DNA of 39,759 bases from the NCBI GenBank assembly GCA_000999025.1, contig LCFM01000011.1:44475-84233 (forward strand), given 5' to 3'. The notes beneath the pieces were generated by a model. It was not told the DNA's origin and did no database searches. It saw only the letters and a program-made list of their open reading frames with translations. Below, piece after piece: positions 17,898 to 27,277 of this stretch; positions within the stretch are counted from its first letter, which is position 1, and every line of letters begins with the position of its first letter. Source of the stretch: Parcubacteria group bacterium GW2011_GWA2_43_13. GTDB lineage: Bacteria; Patescibacteriota; Patescibacteriia; UBA9629; GWA2-43-13. A program made the translations under genes and the position numbers.

Positions 17898-18748
17898 ATC
17901 TCATTATGGTAGACCGCGATAATCTGTCGGTCATCTAAACGAATAGTACGTTGACTATTGTACCAGTTTGCAATAGATTTGTCAATAGTTTGGTAAGAAT
18001 AGGTATATTTTTCCCCTTTTCTCGTACCTGGATCATTGGTAATAAACTCGGATGTTGCTTCGTTATAGCCCTGAATAACCAGCATGTGGTATAAAGGTCC
18101 CTTACCGCTAAAATTTGGGTTATGAAGGGCTCTTCCAGCCGTAGGTGCTATGATCACCCCTCCTGTGGCTATAATTGTCTTTAAATCGTCAATTGTGGGG
18201 TCTTTGTGTACTGTAACGTTTTGTAAACCAAAAAAATCAGTTAAAATAAGGGCTGTTTGTTGGGCGTCAGTATCAATATAGTCGCCAAATGTCTTGATTT
18301 CCCAGTCCTTGATGGCATTGAGCTCTTGTTCTTGCTGGTTTTTTGATACAAACCGTTTGTTTTGCGCCCAAAAAGCGGCCATAAGAACGGCCGCTTCTTC
18401 GCAAAAATTCTGATACGGCTCATTCCAATTTGAGCTTGGGGCTTGGCTGGTAAATGGAACATCCCACAGTATTGTTGTTTTTTCTATGTGAGGATCTGCA
18501 GTCGGTTTAGGAACGAGAGTGTTATGTGTGTTTGTATTTTTGAGAATAGGCGATGGCGCGCTCTCGTTTGTTTTTTGAATCGGTTCTTGAGCAGGAGCGA
18601 CAACAGCCGGAGGGCTGTATGATTCTTGCCCGGAAAATACATATGAATTCTCTTGTTTGACTAATTTATAGAACGCAAAAAAAACACTTGCTCCGCCAAT
18701 AGCACAGGCAAGAAATATACTCGTTATGGTTCGCAATGAGGGTCTCAT
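17894..18748 (-). CDS. C39-like cysteine peptidase, membrane-anchored/exported
   Basis: N-terminal TM; 'VPFTSQAPSSNWNEPYQNFCEEAAVLMAAF', 'GPLYHMLVIQGYN', 'TNDPGTRKG'. Confidence 0.85.
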   Translation of the reverse strand: MRPSLRTITSIFLACAIGGASVFFAFYKLVKQENSYVFSGQESYSPPAVVAPAQEPIQKTNESAPSPILKNTNTHNTLVPKPTADPHIEKTTILWDVPFTSQAPSSNWNEPYQNFCEEAAVLMAAFWAQNKRFVSKNQQEQELNAIKDWEIKTFGDYIDTDAQQTALILTDFFGLQNVTVHKDPTIDDLKTIIATGGVIIAPTAGRALHNPNFSGKGPLYHMLVIQGYNEATSEFITNDPGTRKGEKYTYSYQTIDKSIANWYNSQRTIRLDDRQIIAVYHNEI

Positions 18749-18831
18749 ATCTATTAAGACGAATGTAGTCCGAAATCGTTACCCTCAATATATCACATCT
18801 ATTGAGACAGATTCTTCGTTTTTCTCTAATC

Positions 18832-18880
18832 CTCGGGAGTAGGGATGTGAACCCCAATTACCAGGACTCCTGCGACAAAT
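18832..18880 (-). pseudogene. degenerate tRNA-like 3' half
   Basis: Minus strand 'GTCGCAGGAGTCCTGGTAATTGGGGTTCACATCCCTACTCCCGAG': variable loop, paired T-stem TGGGG/CCCTA and acceptor 3' strand, but truncated anticodon arm and non-consensus T-loop TTCACAT. Confidence 0.55.
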
Positions 18881-18951
18881 CTCGAGGACATGGATTCGAA
18901 CCATGATTACCAGGGCCAGAACCTGGCGTCCTACCATTAGACGATCCTCGA
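18881..18951 (-). tRNA. tRNA-Gln (anticodon CUG)
   Basis: Acceptor TCGAGGA/TCCTCGA, anticodon arm CCAGG-TTCTGGC-CCTGG, T-arm CATGG-TTCGAAT-CCATG; CCA not encoded. Confidence 0.93.
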
Positions 18952-19002
18952 ATTTTGCGCGGGACACATGAGAGGACACCCGAGAATTAAAGAAAAACAT
19001 TA

Positions 19003-20496
19003 TCAATCCGCAACCGCGCCTTCAAACGTTTCAAGCACGACAGCGAGAACATCATCCTTATTCGTATCGGTCTTGATTGGTTTTTCTTCTGACGCAATGG
19101 TGCGTATATCATATACAACACCAAATACATTGCGCAATGCTTGTTGTACAACTGCTTTATTTTTTTGATTATTGATGATATCTTGGTGAAATTTATAAGA
19201 AAAAGCAATAGTAAGGATTGTATTATTCACAGCAATGGGCTGGGCAACTCCCAAAACAAACGAAAGTGACGGGGCGTGATGTTGGATATAATCCAAAACC
19301 TCTTCCCATCGCTGTTGAATGGTTTGTATTGTATGGTCAGATTTTTCAGTATGATGTTGTGTTAATGGTTCATGAATAAGCGCGGCGCCAGGACCTGGAG
19401 TGGGAGGAACCTGCGGAGCTGACGCGGGTACTGGATTAGTATGATGAGAAGCAGACGTTGCTCGGTTTAATACCATTTCAACGGCAACTAATTCAAGCGG
19501 AAGATGAGGTATTTCTGTCATTTTCCGAATATCAGGCATGCGTTGAATAAGCATATCAAGAAAGGTAAAAAGAATACTCCCCTTATCCATGTTCTGATCG
19601 CTTATTTCTTGCATCATTTTTTGTCTTATAACAATAACTGTATCTTGGGCAAAGCGTTCGATGTCAACTCCTTCATTAATAAGCTGTTGAATTAAAGAGA
19701 GGGCTGAGTCGATTTTTTTATCAAGAACCGCTGTGATCCATTGTTCAATCAACACGCGATCAGAGCGTGGAAGCACTAATCCCGCGTGTTCCCATGTAAT
19801 TCTTTGCTCTCCCAGTGAAAGTAATTGCCCTAAAATGCTTTCCGCATCTCGTCCACATCCTTCTGCTCGAAGGATAAGTGTGTCAACAACATCTTCCTCT
19901 ATAGAGGCACCTTCTTTTTCAGCAATCGCCATAAGCCGCGTTTTCAGTTCGGTTGAAGGAAGTTTTTTAAAATCAAATCGCTGGCATCGGGAGATAATCG
20001 TTTCCGGAAGTTTATGCACTTCGGTTGTTGCTAAAATAAACAGAGCGTGAGCAGGCGGCTCTTCAATCGTTTTTAACAGCGCGTTGAATGCTTCAGATGT
20101 GAGCATGTGCACTTCATCTATAATAAACACGTTATATAATCCTTGTTGGGGAAAGAATTTTACATGTTCTCTCAATTCCCGTATTTCGTTGATGCCTCTG
20201 TGAGACGCGGCGTCTATTTCAATAAGATTCAAAGAGCGCCCTTCATTGATTGCAGTGCATGATTCGCATTCATTACATGGCTCGCTTGCCGTGCTTTCCC
20301 TTGTTTGGCAATTAATGGTCTTTGCCATAATACGGGCCAATGTTGTTTTCCCCACTCCGCGCGGACCACAAAAAAGATACGCATGGGCAAGGCGATTCAT
20401 TTTTACCTCCTGCTCAAGCGTAGCTTTTATGTGCTGTTGTCCTATGATCTCAGAAAAGCACTGTGGCCTGTATTTGCGGTAAAGCGTTGATGACAT
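19003..20496 (-). CDS. dnaX: DNA polymerase III subunit gamma/tau
   Basis: 'LYRKYRPQCFSEIIGQQHI', 'GPRGVGKTTLARIMAK', 'CNECESC', 'IDEVHMLTSEAFNALLKTIEEPP'. Confidence 0.96.
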   Translation of the reverse strand: MSSTLYRKYRPQCFSEIIGQQHIKATLEQEVKMNRLAHAYLFCGPRGVGKTTLARIMAKTINCQTRESTASEPCNECESCTAINEGRSLNLIEIDAASHRGINEIRELREHVKFFPQQGLYNVFIIDEVHMLTSEAFNALLKTIEEPPAHALFILATTEVHKLPETIISRCQRFDFKKLPSTELKTRLMAIAEKEGASIEEDVVDTLILRAEGCGRDAESILGQLLSLGEQRITWEHAGLVLPRSDRVLIEQWITAVLDKKIDSALSLIQQLINEGVDIERFAQDTVIVIRQKMMQEISDQNMDKGSILFTFLDMLIQRMPDIRKMTEIPHLPLELVAVEMVLNRATSASHHTNPVPASAPQVPPTPGPGAALIHEPLTQHHTEKSDHTIQTIQQRWEEVLDYIQHHAPSLSFVLGVAQPIAVNNTILTIAFSYKFHQDIINNQKNKAVVQQALRNVFGVVYDIRTIASEEKPIKTDTNKDDVLAVVLETFEGAVAD

Positions 20497-20587
20497 ATCA
20501 AAAAAATGACAAAACTATAGGGGGCACAGCGCCTACAGTAGAAATATCTCAATGTCAAACTTAATATTTATTCATTTTTGTTATTTA

Positions 20588-21211
20588 TCAGAGAGTATCA
20601 AGATCATCTAATGGAGATAATAGATCATGATCTTCTACTGTATTAAGCGCTGGGTATGGTGAGGTGGTGGAAAGTTCTTTTATCACATTTTCAACTGCGG
20701 CCCATGAACATTCGCGATTTTGGGGCACTAAAATCACAACTTCATCGCCCAATTCCGCATGGAAAAAAGTTAATGACGCTGTGAGCATGTGATATATTTT
20801 TCCTTCTGCAAGAACGCATAGCCTGTTGGTTTCTTCATCTTCAATCAAAACGCCTTTCAAGCGATTGCGTTCAACAGGCCCGGTTTGTTTATACAAAAAT
20901 CTGCCATCATGCGTAATTGCGAGTTTCAACCGATCACCGCACACTAATTTTGATTTTGACGCGTAATTTGCAGGCACTGAATACCGTTTGGCATCAGGGC
21001 CGATCATGTTTTGACCATCAAATTCTCCTTCAACAATATGCCCTTCTTCAGAATCATACGCAGATCCCGTGATATGGGTTGAGGTGTGCGACGCGTTTGA
21101 CTCTTCGGAAATGCCGGAATCAGAATTTTCAAGAAGCGATCGGGCTGATTTGAGCAGATTTTCTGCTTGTTCTACAAGGGTTGTTACCCGTTTGATAGTA
21201 TGTTCATGCAT
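20588..21211 (-). CDS. conserved hypothetical protein
   Basis: 207-aa ORF with Ser/Thr-rich N-terminus and compact C-terminal domain; no function recognised. Confidence 0.6.
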   Translation of the reverse strand: MHEHTIKRVTTLVEQAENLLKSARSLLENSDSGISEESNASHTSTHITGSAYDSEEGHIVEGEFDGQNMIGPDAKRYSVPANYASKSKLVCGDRLKLAITHDGRFLYKQTGPVERNRLKGVLIEDEETNRLCVLAEGKIYHMLTASLTFFHAELGDEVVILVPQNRECSWAAVENVIKELSTTSPYPALNTVEDHDLLSPLDDLDTL

Positions 21212-21279
21212 AGAAGTTTGTTTTGACTTTGTATTGTATTGATTTTTTGTAAATTGTCAATGGAGCGATGCGGTAGATA

Positions 21280-23847
21280 CTATCGGGACGGCTCAATTGT
21301 TGAAAATGTCTCGGCTTTGGCAGTTGATGTCCCAAGTTTTGTTCTTAAAAGAATTTCTTGTTCAATGCTTTTGCGGTCTTTCCCGTATTTCAAGCGTGAT
21401 AAATCTTTTATCGCTTGGGCAAGCTCGTGACTCCCTTGTTGTGGCGGATATGTTTTCATATCAAATGGCCGAGCCGCTGTGTTATCAATCAATAATTTCA
21501 TATACACGGTGTATTTTCCCACATTAATCACATCGTATTCGTTAAACACCGGCGCGTATTCTTTTGCGAAAATTTCCGCGTCTTCAACGCCAATGCGGTA
21601 TGAAATCAGCGTACCAATGTTGCCAAACACAGCATCGCGTATTTTTGTATCATTATTTGAAACAAGCTGGGAAACATACTGATGAGCGACAGTCAAACAC
21701 AGACGATATTTTCGCGCTTCAGAAAGAATAGTTGCAATGCTATCGGTAACAAAGTTTTGAAATTCGTCAATGTACAAATAAAAATCATGCCGTTCTTTTT
21801 CTGGCAGATCAGCGCGGCTCAATGCCGCCATTTGTAGTTTTGCGACAAGGATAAGTCCTAAAAGATTACTATTGACTTCGCCTGTTTTTCCTTTTGAAAG
21901 GTTGATTAATAAGATTTTTTTATTATCCATAACATCGCGGATATCAAAACCTGATCGTGGCTGACCGATAATATTGCGCATCATTTCGTTTTCCACAAAG
22001 CGACCGACTTTTGAAATAAGATACCCGAGCATTTCGGACTTATGAAAATCAGTTGTTTGCGCCATTTCTTTTTCCCAAAACGAACGCACCACAGGATCGG
22101 AAACAAATTGCAATTTATACTCTTGAAACTCTTTATCTGTAAACATGCGAGGAATGTCCGCGATAGTGCCGGGATGCTCTTTATCCGCCATCAGAGTCAG
22201 CATCACATTGCGCATATTGTGTTCAAACATAGGGCCGATCATTTCCGGCGGAAACAGTTTATAAAATATTTGAATCATTTCCTGCACCACAAAATCCATT
22301 TGCTCTTCTGTTCTGTATTCCAGCATATTCAAGCCGATCGGCCGATCTGTATCACCCGGGCAAAAATACACCACATCATCAACTCGGTCTTTGGGGATAT
22401 GTTCTAAAATTGAATCAATTAAATCCCCATGCGGATCAATCACGCCGACTCCTTCGCCATTTTGAATATCTTGAATCGCCATATTGGCAATAAGCACTGA
22501 TTTACCGCTTCCTGATCTCCCAATCAGATACACATGGCGTCTGCGATCTTCGCGTTTGATGCGAATTTCTTTTTTCTGACTGCGATAATCGCTGTATCCA
22601 AGCAATAATCCCTCGCGTGGCGTATTTTGAGGTGGCGGAGCTTTTTTTGCTGACAGCCATTCAATATTCGGCGCGTCCATATCAGGATGCGGAAGGTGCC
22701 AAATACTGGTAAGTTCTTCTGTATTTAAAATAATTTTGTGGCGTTTGTGAAAGGTTCTATACACAAAAGCGGAAATCATTTTATCATCTCCTTTTATGCG
22801 TTTAAATCCATTGCCTTTTTCTCCGGCATCATATTCTGAAAACGCGTTTGTTATACTATTGACGTCAACTTCTGCTTTTCCCGGAGTTGGCGAAGATGCG
22901 ATAATGCGCACATTTACCTGAAAGGCAAATTTTGACGCCTTTTCCTCTATCCCCTTTACGATCTCTTCTTCCATTGGCGAAAGTTTATACAGTTCTTGTG
23001 GCTGTTGTCCTTTTCCCATGGATTTCGAATCATTGCCAAGCACGCTTTGTGTTGCTCCAGCAATGGCTCCGGAAACCGGAGAAAATATTTTTAATCCGGG
23101 AACACCCATCCCTGCTTCGGCAAGCGCTTTTTTTAACGACTTTCCTTGTTGCATTTTTGAAGCGATTTGAAGACCTTTTTTCGTCCATTTTCTTTTAATG
23201 GGACAGGTAATAATTTGAATAGCGGCGCCTTCTTTTTCCCCTATTTTTGATAATGCATTGGTTAACGCTTCAAGCGGATCGGCGCCATCCATAAGGCGGT
23301 ATGTTTTGATTGGAAAAAAAGCATGCCGTCTGAACGTTAATGCTGAAACAGTTGTTTCTCCGGTTGGAGAAAAAATATTATAATCAGGAACTTCTTCAAT
23401 ATGTGCTTGATAATACTGGGCATGAATTTGTTGCTCCACATATTGTTTCAGTTCATCTGGCACAATAATATAAAAAGCGATAAGCCCGCGCTCTACAATA
23501 ATTTCAAATGACATGTATATTTCCGCGCCTTTCCAAAATCGGTTCCACGGTTTAGGCCGTTGGATCCCGGCGAGATTGGCATACATTACTTCAGCCACTG
23601 ATATCACCTCGGCAAGGTTCTTTTTTTGCCCTTCTTCTTTTTGTTCGCTCCCTTCTTTGGGTAGAATGATTTTTAGAATAGCTGTTCCAAATGTGTGATT
23701 CATGCGGTGTCGTTTTCGTATGATAAACCGCGTGATAAAAACAATGCCAATCGCAAGAATAAGCGCTCCTGCAATGCCAAACAACCACCACAAGAGCAGT
23801 TCTATTGGGTTCATAAGAGAAGGCGCATCGGACACATTAACCGGCAT
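21280..23847 (-). CDS. VirD4/TraD/HerA-like ATPase (type IV secretion-type DNA-binding protein)
   Basis: N-terminal TM; Walker A 'GRSGSGKSVL', 'GVIDPHGDLIDSIL', 'FYLYIDEFQNFVTDSIATILSEARKYRLCLTVAHQY'. Start chosen at MPVNVSDAP. Confidence 0.88.
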   Translation of the reverse strand: MPVNVSDAPSLMNPIELLLWWLFGIAGALILAIGIVFITRFIIRKRHRMNHTFGTAILKIILPKEGSEQKEEGQKKNLAEVISVAEVMYANLAGIQRPKPWNRFWKGAEIYMSFEIIVERGLIAFYIIVPDELKQYVEQQIHAQYYQAHIEEVPDYNIFSPTGETTVSALTFRRHAFFPIKTYRLMDGADPLEALTNALSKIGEKEGAAIQIITCPIKRKWTKKGLQIASKMQQGKSLKKALAEAGMGVPGLKIFSPVSGAIAGATQSVLGNDSKSMGKGQQPQELYKLSPMEEEIVKGIEEKASKFAFQVNVRIIASSPTPGKAEVDVNSITNAFSEYDAGEKGNGFKRIKGDDKMISAFVYRTFHKRHKIILNTEELTSIWHLPHPDMDAPNIEWLSAKKAPPPQNTPREGLLLGYSDYRSQKKEIRIKREDRRRHVYLIGRSGSGKSVLIANMAIQDIQNGEGVGVIDPHGDLIDSILEHIPKDRVDDVVYFCPGDTDRPIGLNMLEYRTEEQMDFVVQEMIQIFYKLFPPEMIGPMFEHNMRNVMLTLMADKEHPGTIADIPRMFTDKEFQEYKLQFVSDPVVRSFWEKEMAQTTDFHKSEMLGYLISKVGRFVENEMMRNIIGQPRSGFDIRDVMDNKKILLINLSKGKTGEVNSNLLGLILVAKLQMAALSRADLPEKERHDFYLYIDEFQNFVTDSIATILSEARKYRLCLTVAHQYVSQLVSNNDTKIRDAVFGNIGTLISYRIGVEDAEIFAKEYAPVFNEYDVINVGKYTVYMKLLIDNTAARPFDMKTYPPQQGSHELAQAIKDLSRLKYGKDRKSIEQEILLRTKLGTSTAKAETFSTIEPSR

Positions 23848-23848
23848 C

Positions 23849-24439
23849 CTACGCTGCGATTGCGTTGTCGTTAGAAGCATATAATTCCGGATATATCTGT
23901 TCACTTATTTCTTCTGCAAAGCATTTGAGCTCTTGTTCAAGATACGCTTTCTTCACATCCGGAAACAGCGCGTGAAATACATCTCGTAACGCATTTCCTT
24001 CTGTAAGGAGATAGAAGAAAGTTGTTTCTGATTCTCGAGCCGAAGAAAAATGAGCATGGTTTAAAATTAAATCAATGATTCTATCTCGCAACGGATTGCT
24101 CATAGCCCGGAATTTTTTTTGATGATGTTCATCAAGATTGGCATACGCTTCTCCGCACGAGAGATCTCCAATTTTATGCCATAAAAAAAGATGAGTTACT
24201 CTCTCTGTTACCTCGTGCTTTGACGCACGATCAAATTCAATAGGAGATGTTTCTGCTGTATCGCGGGGGGCACCGACAACAGGATATTCTATTATGGCTC
24301 GCGGCGGTACTGTTTCAGAAGGAGATTGGACAGGAGGTTCTGATGATGATTCAATAGAAAATTTTCTTTCAAGGGAAGACGGCGTTATTTCTTGAGCTGG
24401 GATGATTCGTTTTTCAGGAAGAGTGGTTTGATCTGCCAT
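23849..24439 (-). CDS. hypothetical protein
   Basis: 196-aa ORF directly upstream of, and apparently co-transcribed with, the ATPase. Confidence 0.6.
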   Translation of the reverse strand: MADQTTLPEKRIIPAQEITPSSLERKFSIESSSEPPVQSPSETVPPRAIIEYPVVGAPRDTAETSPIEFDRASKHEVTERVTHLFLWHKIGDLSCGEAYANLDEHHQKKFRAMSNPLRDRIIDLILNHAHFSSARESETTFFYLLTEGNALRDVFHALFPDVKKAYLEQELKCFAEEISEQIYPELYASNDNAIAA

Positions 24440-24534
24440 AAGTGAGTATGTAAATGATACTAATCACTGTCATTTTTAAGTATAGCATATTCCATAACGA
24501 ACAAGTATATCATTATATCTGTATGTTAAAAAAA

Positions 24535-24560
24535 TTGACAAAAGAGTGAGAAGGTTATAC
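24535..24560 (+). promoter_or_regulatory. candidate sigma70 promoter (TTGACA ... TATACC)
   Basis: TTGACA at 24535-24540 and a TATACC-like -10 about 15 nt later (short spacing). Confidence 0.4.
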
Positions 24561-24588
24561 CATTTGCTTTATTCACACGCATTCACAA

Positions 24589-24645
24589 CGTATCAGTCGT
24601 TGGAGGGCTGATACGGCAGTAACTCTGATGGGTTACTGTTTTTTT
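24589..24645 (+). terminator. tandem hairpins ending in an intrinsic terminator upstream of rpmA (leader/attenuator or sRNA)
   Basis: cgtatcag/ctgatacg hairpin followed by cagtaac/gttactg + T7. Confidence 0.65.
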
Positions 24646-24708
24646 CTTGACAAAACAGGATATAGTATAGTAAACTTTTTACGTTATTTTAGCTTTTTTA
24701 TCTTTATT

Positions 24709-24990
24709 ATGGCACATACAAAAGCAGGCGGCTCTACCCAGTTAGGGCGAGATTCACAGTCAAAACGATTAGGCGTTAAAAAATACGGAGGCGAATACGT
24801 TAAGCCGGGTATGATTATTATCCGCCAGCGCGGAACAAAAGTGCATGCAGGGGTTGGAGTAAAACAAGGTAAAGATGATACTTTGTATGCAGGTACCGAA
24901 GGAAAGGTCGCATTTTCAACTCGAAAACTACTTAAATACCACGGCAAGCGCGTGGCTACTAAAATAGTCAATGTAATACCTATACAATAA
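24709..24990 (+). CDS. rpmA: 50S ribosomal protein L27
   Basis: '[48 protein letters not shown]'; start reassigned within the longer ORF. Confidence 0.96.
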   Translation: MAHTKAGGSTQLGRDSQSKRLGVKKYGGEYVKPGMIIIRQRGTKVHAGVGVKQGKDDTLYAGTEGKVAFSTRKLLKYHGKRVATKIVNVIPIQ

Positions 24991-24997
24991 GGACTAT

Positions 24998-25027
24998 AAA
25001 AAAGATGGCTGTTGCGCCATCTTTTTT
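24998..25027. terminator. Bidirectional intrinsic terminator
   Basis: aaaaaagatggc tgttgc gccatctttttt. Confidence 0.85.
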
Positions 25028-25030
25028 ATT

Positions 25031-25101
25031 ATAGAGACGCCCTGATGGGGCGTCTAAAAACGGTAAGTGTTTGCTCAAGGCATACAACGGCGCGTCTCTA
25101 T
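25031..25101. repeat. ~71-bp MITE-like element with atagagacg/cgtctctat ends (copy 5)
   Basis: Its reverse complement aligns end to end with 9724-9814. Confidence 0.8.
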
Positions 25102-25117
25102 AATACAAGTTCTCATA

Positions 25118-26719
25118 TTATTTTTTAAGCGTTGCTTTGAGTAAAGCATCAAACAAGGGATGCGGTCGCAATGGACGTGATTTGAATTCCGGATGAAACT
25201 GCACTCCTATGAAAAATGGATGTTTTTTTAATTCTATAATTTCTACGATATGGTTATCAGGAGAGGCGCCGGCGATAACCATACCAAGCGATTCGAATGA
25301 TTTTCGATACGCATTATTAAATTCATAGCGATGACGATGACGTTCTGATATACGTTTACTTTTATACGCGCGTGCTGTTTTTGTTCCCTGCTTAATCACA
25401 CACGGATATGCGCCTAAGCGCATTGTTCCTCCTTTTTTGCGAATATGTTTTTGTTCCGGCATAATATGAATCACCTGATGTTTTGCTCTGGTTGAAAATT
25501 CTTCACTTGTCGCGGAGTCAAGCTTGGCCACATGACGGGCAAATTCAATGGTGGCGATTTGCATGCCAAGGCACAGCCCCAAATACGGGATATCATGCTC
25601 CCGAGCGTATTGAGCCGCAAGAATTTTCCCTTCAATTCCGCGATTGCCAAATCCGCCCGGGACAATAATCGCATCGCACGCTTTCATTCTATCCCACTCG
25701 CGCTCGTCGTTTTTTTCTATTTTTTCTGAATCAATATCTTCAATAACGCAACTCACATTATTATGAAATGCCGCTGAAACAATCGCTTCATGCACGCTTA
25801 TATACGCATCCCCATGAGAAATATATTTTCCTACCAATGCTACCCTGCGTTTTATTGATTTTTGCGGCCCTTTTCTAAATTTATCCCACACGACCATTTT
25901 GGGTTTTATGTATGAAAATTTAAGTTCTTTGCTCAATATACGAGACAGCCCATAGCTTTCAAAAATAGAAGGAAGCGCGTAAATATTCGGAGTGGTAACA
26001 TTGGGAATAACAGCGCCTTCCTTTACATCGCAAAAAAGAGTTATTTTTTTGAGTAAATCTTTAGGGATATCTTGATCGGCTCGAGCGAATACAATATGTG
26101 GTTGAATGCCACGACGCTGAAGTTCACGCACGCTTGATTGCGTTGGTTTTGTTTTTAATTCCCGCGTTACCGGAAGATATGGAAGAAGCGTTACATGCGC
26201 AAAAAGCACATTCCCCTCCCCTTTTTCGCGATGAAACTGTCGAGCCGCTTCAAGATATGGTTCACCTTCTATATCGCCTACCGTCCCGCCAATTTCAATG
26301 ATGATACAATCGGCTTTGCTCTCATCTGCCGCGCGCTCTATTCGTTTTCTAATAACATCAGTAACATGGGGAATAATTTGTATCGTTTTACCTAAAAACG
26401 CGCCCTCCCGTTCTTTTTCAAGCAATTCTTGATATATTTGGCCTGTTGTGGCGTTTGACAATTTTGACAATGGGACATCAATAAAACGTTCATAATGGCC
26501 CAAATCAAGGTCTGTTTCAGCACCATCGTCTGTCACAAACACCTCTCCGTGCTGAAAAGGATTCATGGTGCCAGGATCAACGTTTAAGTACGGATCAAAT
26601 TTCATTACAAACACCGATTTCCCCATTGCTTTTAAAATCGCGCCCATAGACGCGCTCGCAATGCCTTTCCCAAGGCCTGAACATACTCCTCCTGTAACAA
26701 AAATATATTTTTGAGGCAT
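25118..26719 (-). CDS. pyrG: CTP synthase
   Basis: 'KYIFVTGGVCSGLGKGIASASMGAILKAMG', 'YLGLCLGMQIATIEFARHV', 'GVQFHPEFKSRP'. Confidence 0.97.
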   Translation of the reverse strand: MPQKYIFVTGGVCSGLGKGIASASMGAILKAMGKSVFVMKFDPYLNVDPGTMNPFQHGEVFVTDDGAETDLDLGHYERFIDVPLSKLSNATTGQIYQELLEKEREGAFLGKTIQIIPHVTDVIRKRIERAADESKADCIIIEIGGTVGDIEGEPYLEAARQFHREKGEGNVLFAHVTLLPYLPVTRELKTKPTQSSVRELQRRGIQPHIVFARADQDIPKDLLKKITLFCDVKEGAVIPNVTTPNIYALPSIFESYGLSRILSKELKFSYIKPKMVVWDKFRKGPQKSIKRRVALVGKYISHGDAYISVHEAIVSAAFHNNVSCVIEDIDSEKIEKNDEREWDRMKACDAIIVPGGFGNRGIEGKILAAQYAREHDIPYLGLCLGMQIATIEFARHVAKLDSATSEEFSTRAKHQVIHIMPEQKHIRKKGGTMRLGAYPCVIKQGTKTARAYKSKRISERHRHRYEFNNAYRKSFESLGMVIAGASPDNHIVEIIELKKHPFFIGVQFHPEFKSRPLRPHPLFDALLKATLKK

Positions 26720-26790
26720 AGCGTTATGATTGTTACATTATTTTATTCTTTGATTGTTGATAATAATACAGTAGTGCAACAAAACCACTA

Positions 26791-27231
26791 TCACGTTATT
26801 TGAACCACGAGAGTAGCACGCTCGTTATGTCCGCAATCAACAGAAATACTATACTGGCCCACATGTTTTAGATGATGCAGTGATGACAAAGAAAGAGCTG
26901 CAGGGCTTACACCTATGTGGGCATGAACTGCTTCTTTTATATCCTGTTCTGTCAGCGCGGCATAGAGTGTCCCTTTTTCTGTTTTTGGCTTTGTAAATGT
27001 GAGAATTTTTCCTTCAAGTTGCCGTGCGTATTCTCGACTGCGCGACTCATTGGCTTTTGATGTTTTTTGCGTTTTTTCTTTTTGCCGTTGGAGCACTGTT
27101 CGTGTTTCACGAGTCGCGATCATACCCAATTTTTTTGGCAATAAAAAATTGCGCGCAAACCCTTCCTTTGCTGTAATGATATCTCCTTTTTTCCCAATAT
27201 TTTTTACATCTGACAATAATAAGATATCCAT
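26791..27231 (-). CDS. rplI: 50S ribosomal protein L9
   Basis: 'MDILLLSDVKNIGKKGDIITAKEGFARNFLLPKKLG'. Confidence 0.94.
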   Translation of the reverse strand: MDILLLSDVKNIGKKGDIITAKEGFARNFLLPKKLGMIATRETRTVLQRQKEKTQKTSKANESRSREYARQLEGKILTFTKPKTEKGTLYAALTEQDIKEAVHAHIGVSPAALSLSSLHHLKHVGQYSISVDCGHNERATLVVQIT

Positions 27232-27277
27232 ACGTTACTAAATAACAACATTCAAACGACACATAACAAACCAGACA

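Noticed and set aside
19140-19170. A-rich heptamer in dnaX that could mimic the programmed frameshift producing the gamma subunit
   Set aside because: Located close to the C-terminus, so a frameshift there would not give a truncated gamma-like product; no clear stimulatory hairpin.
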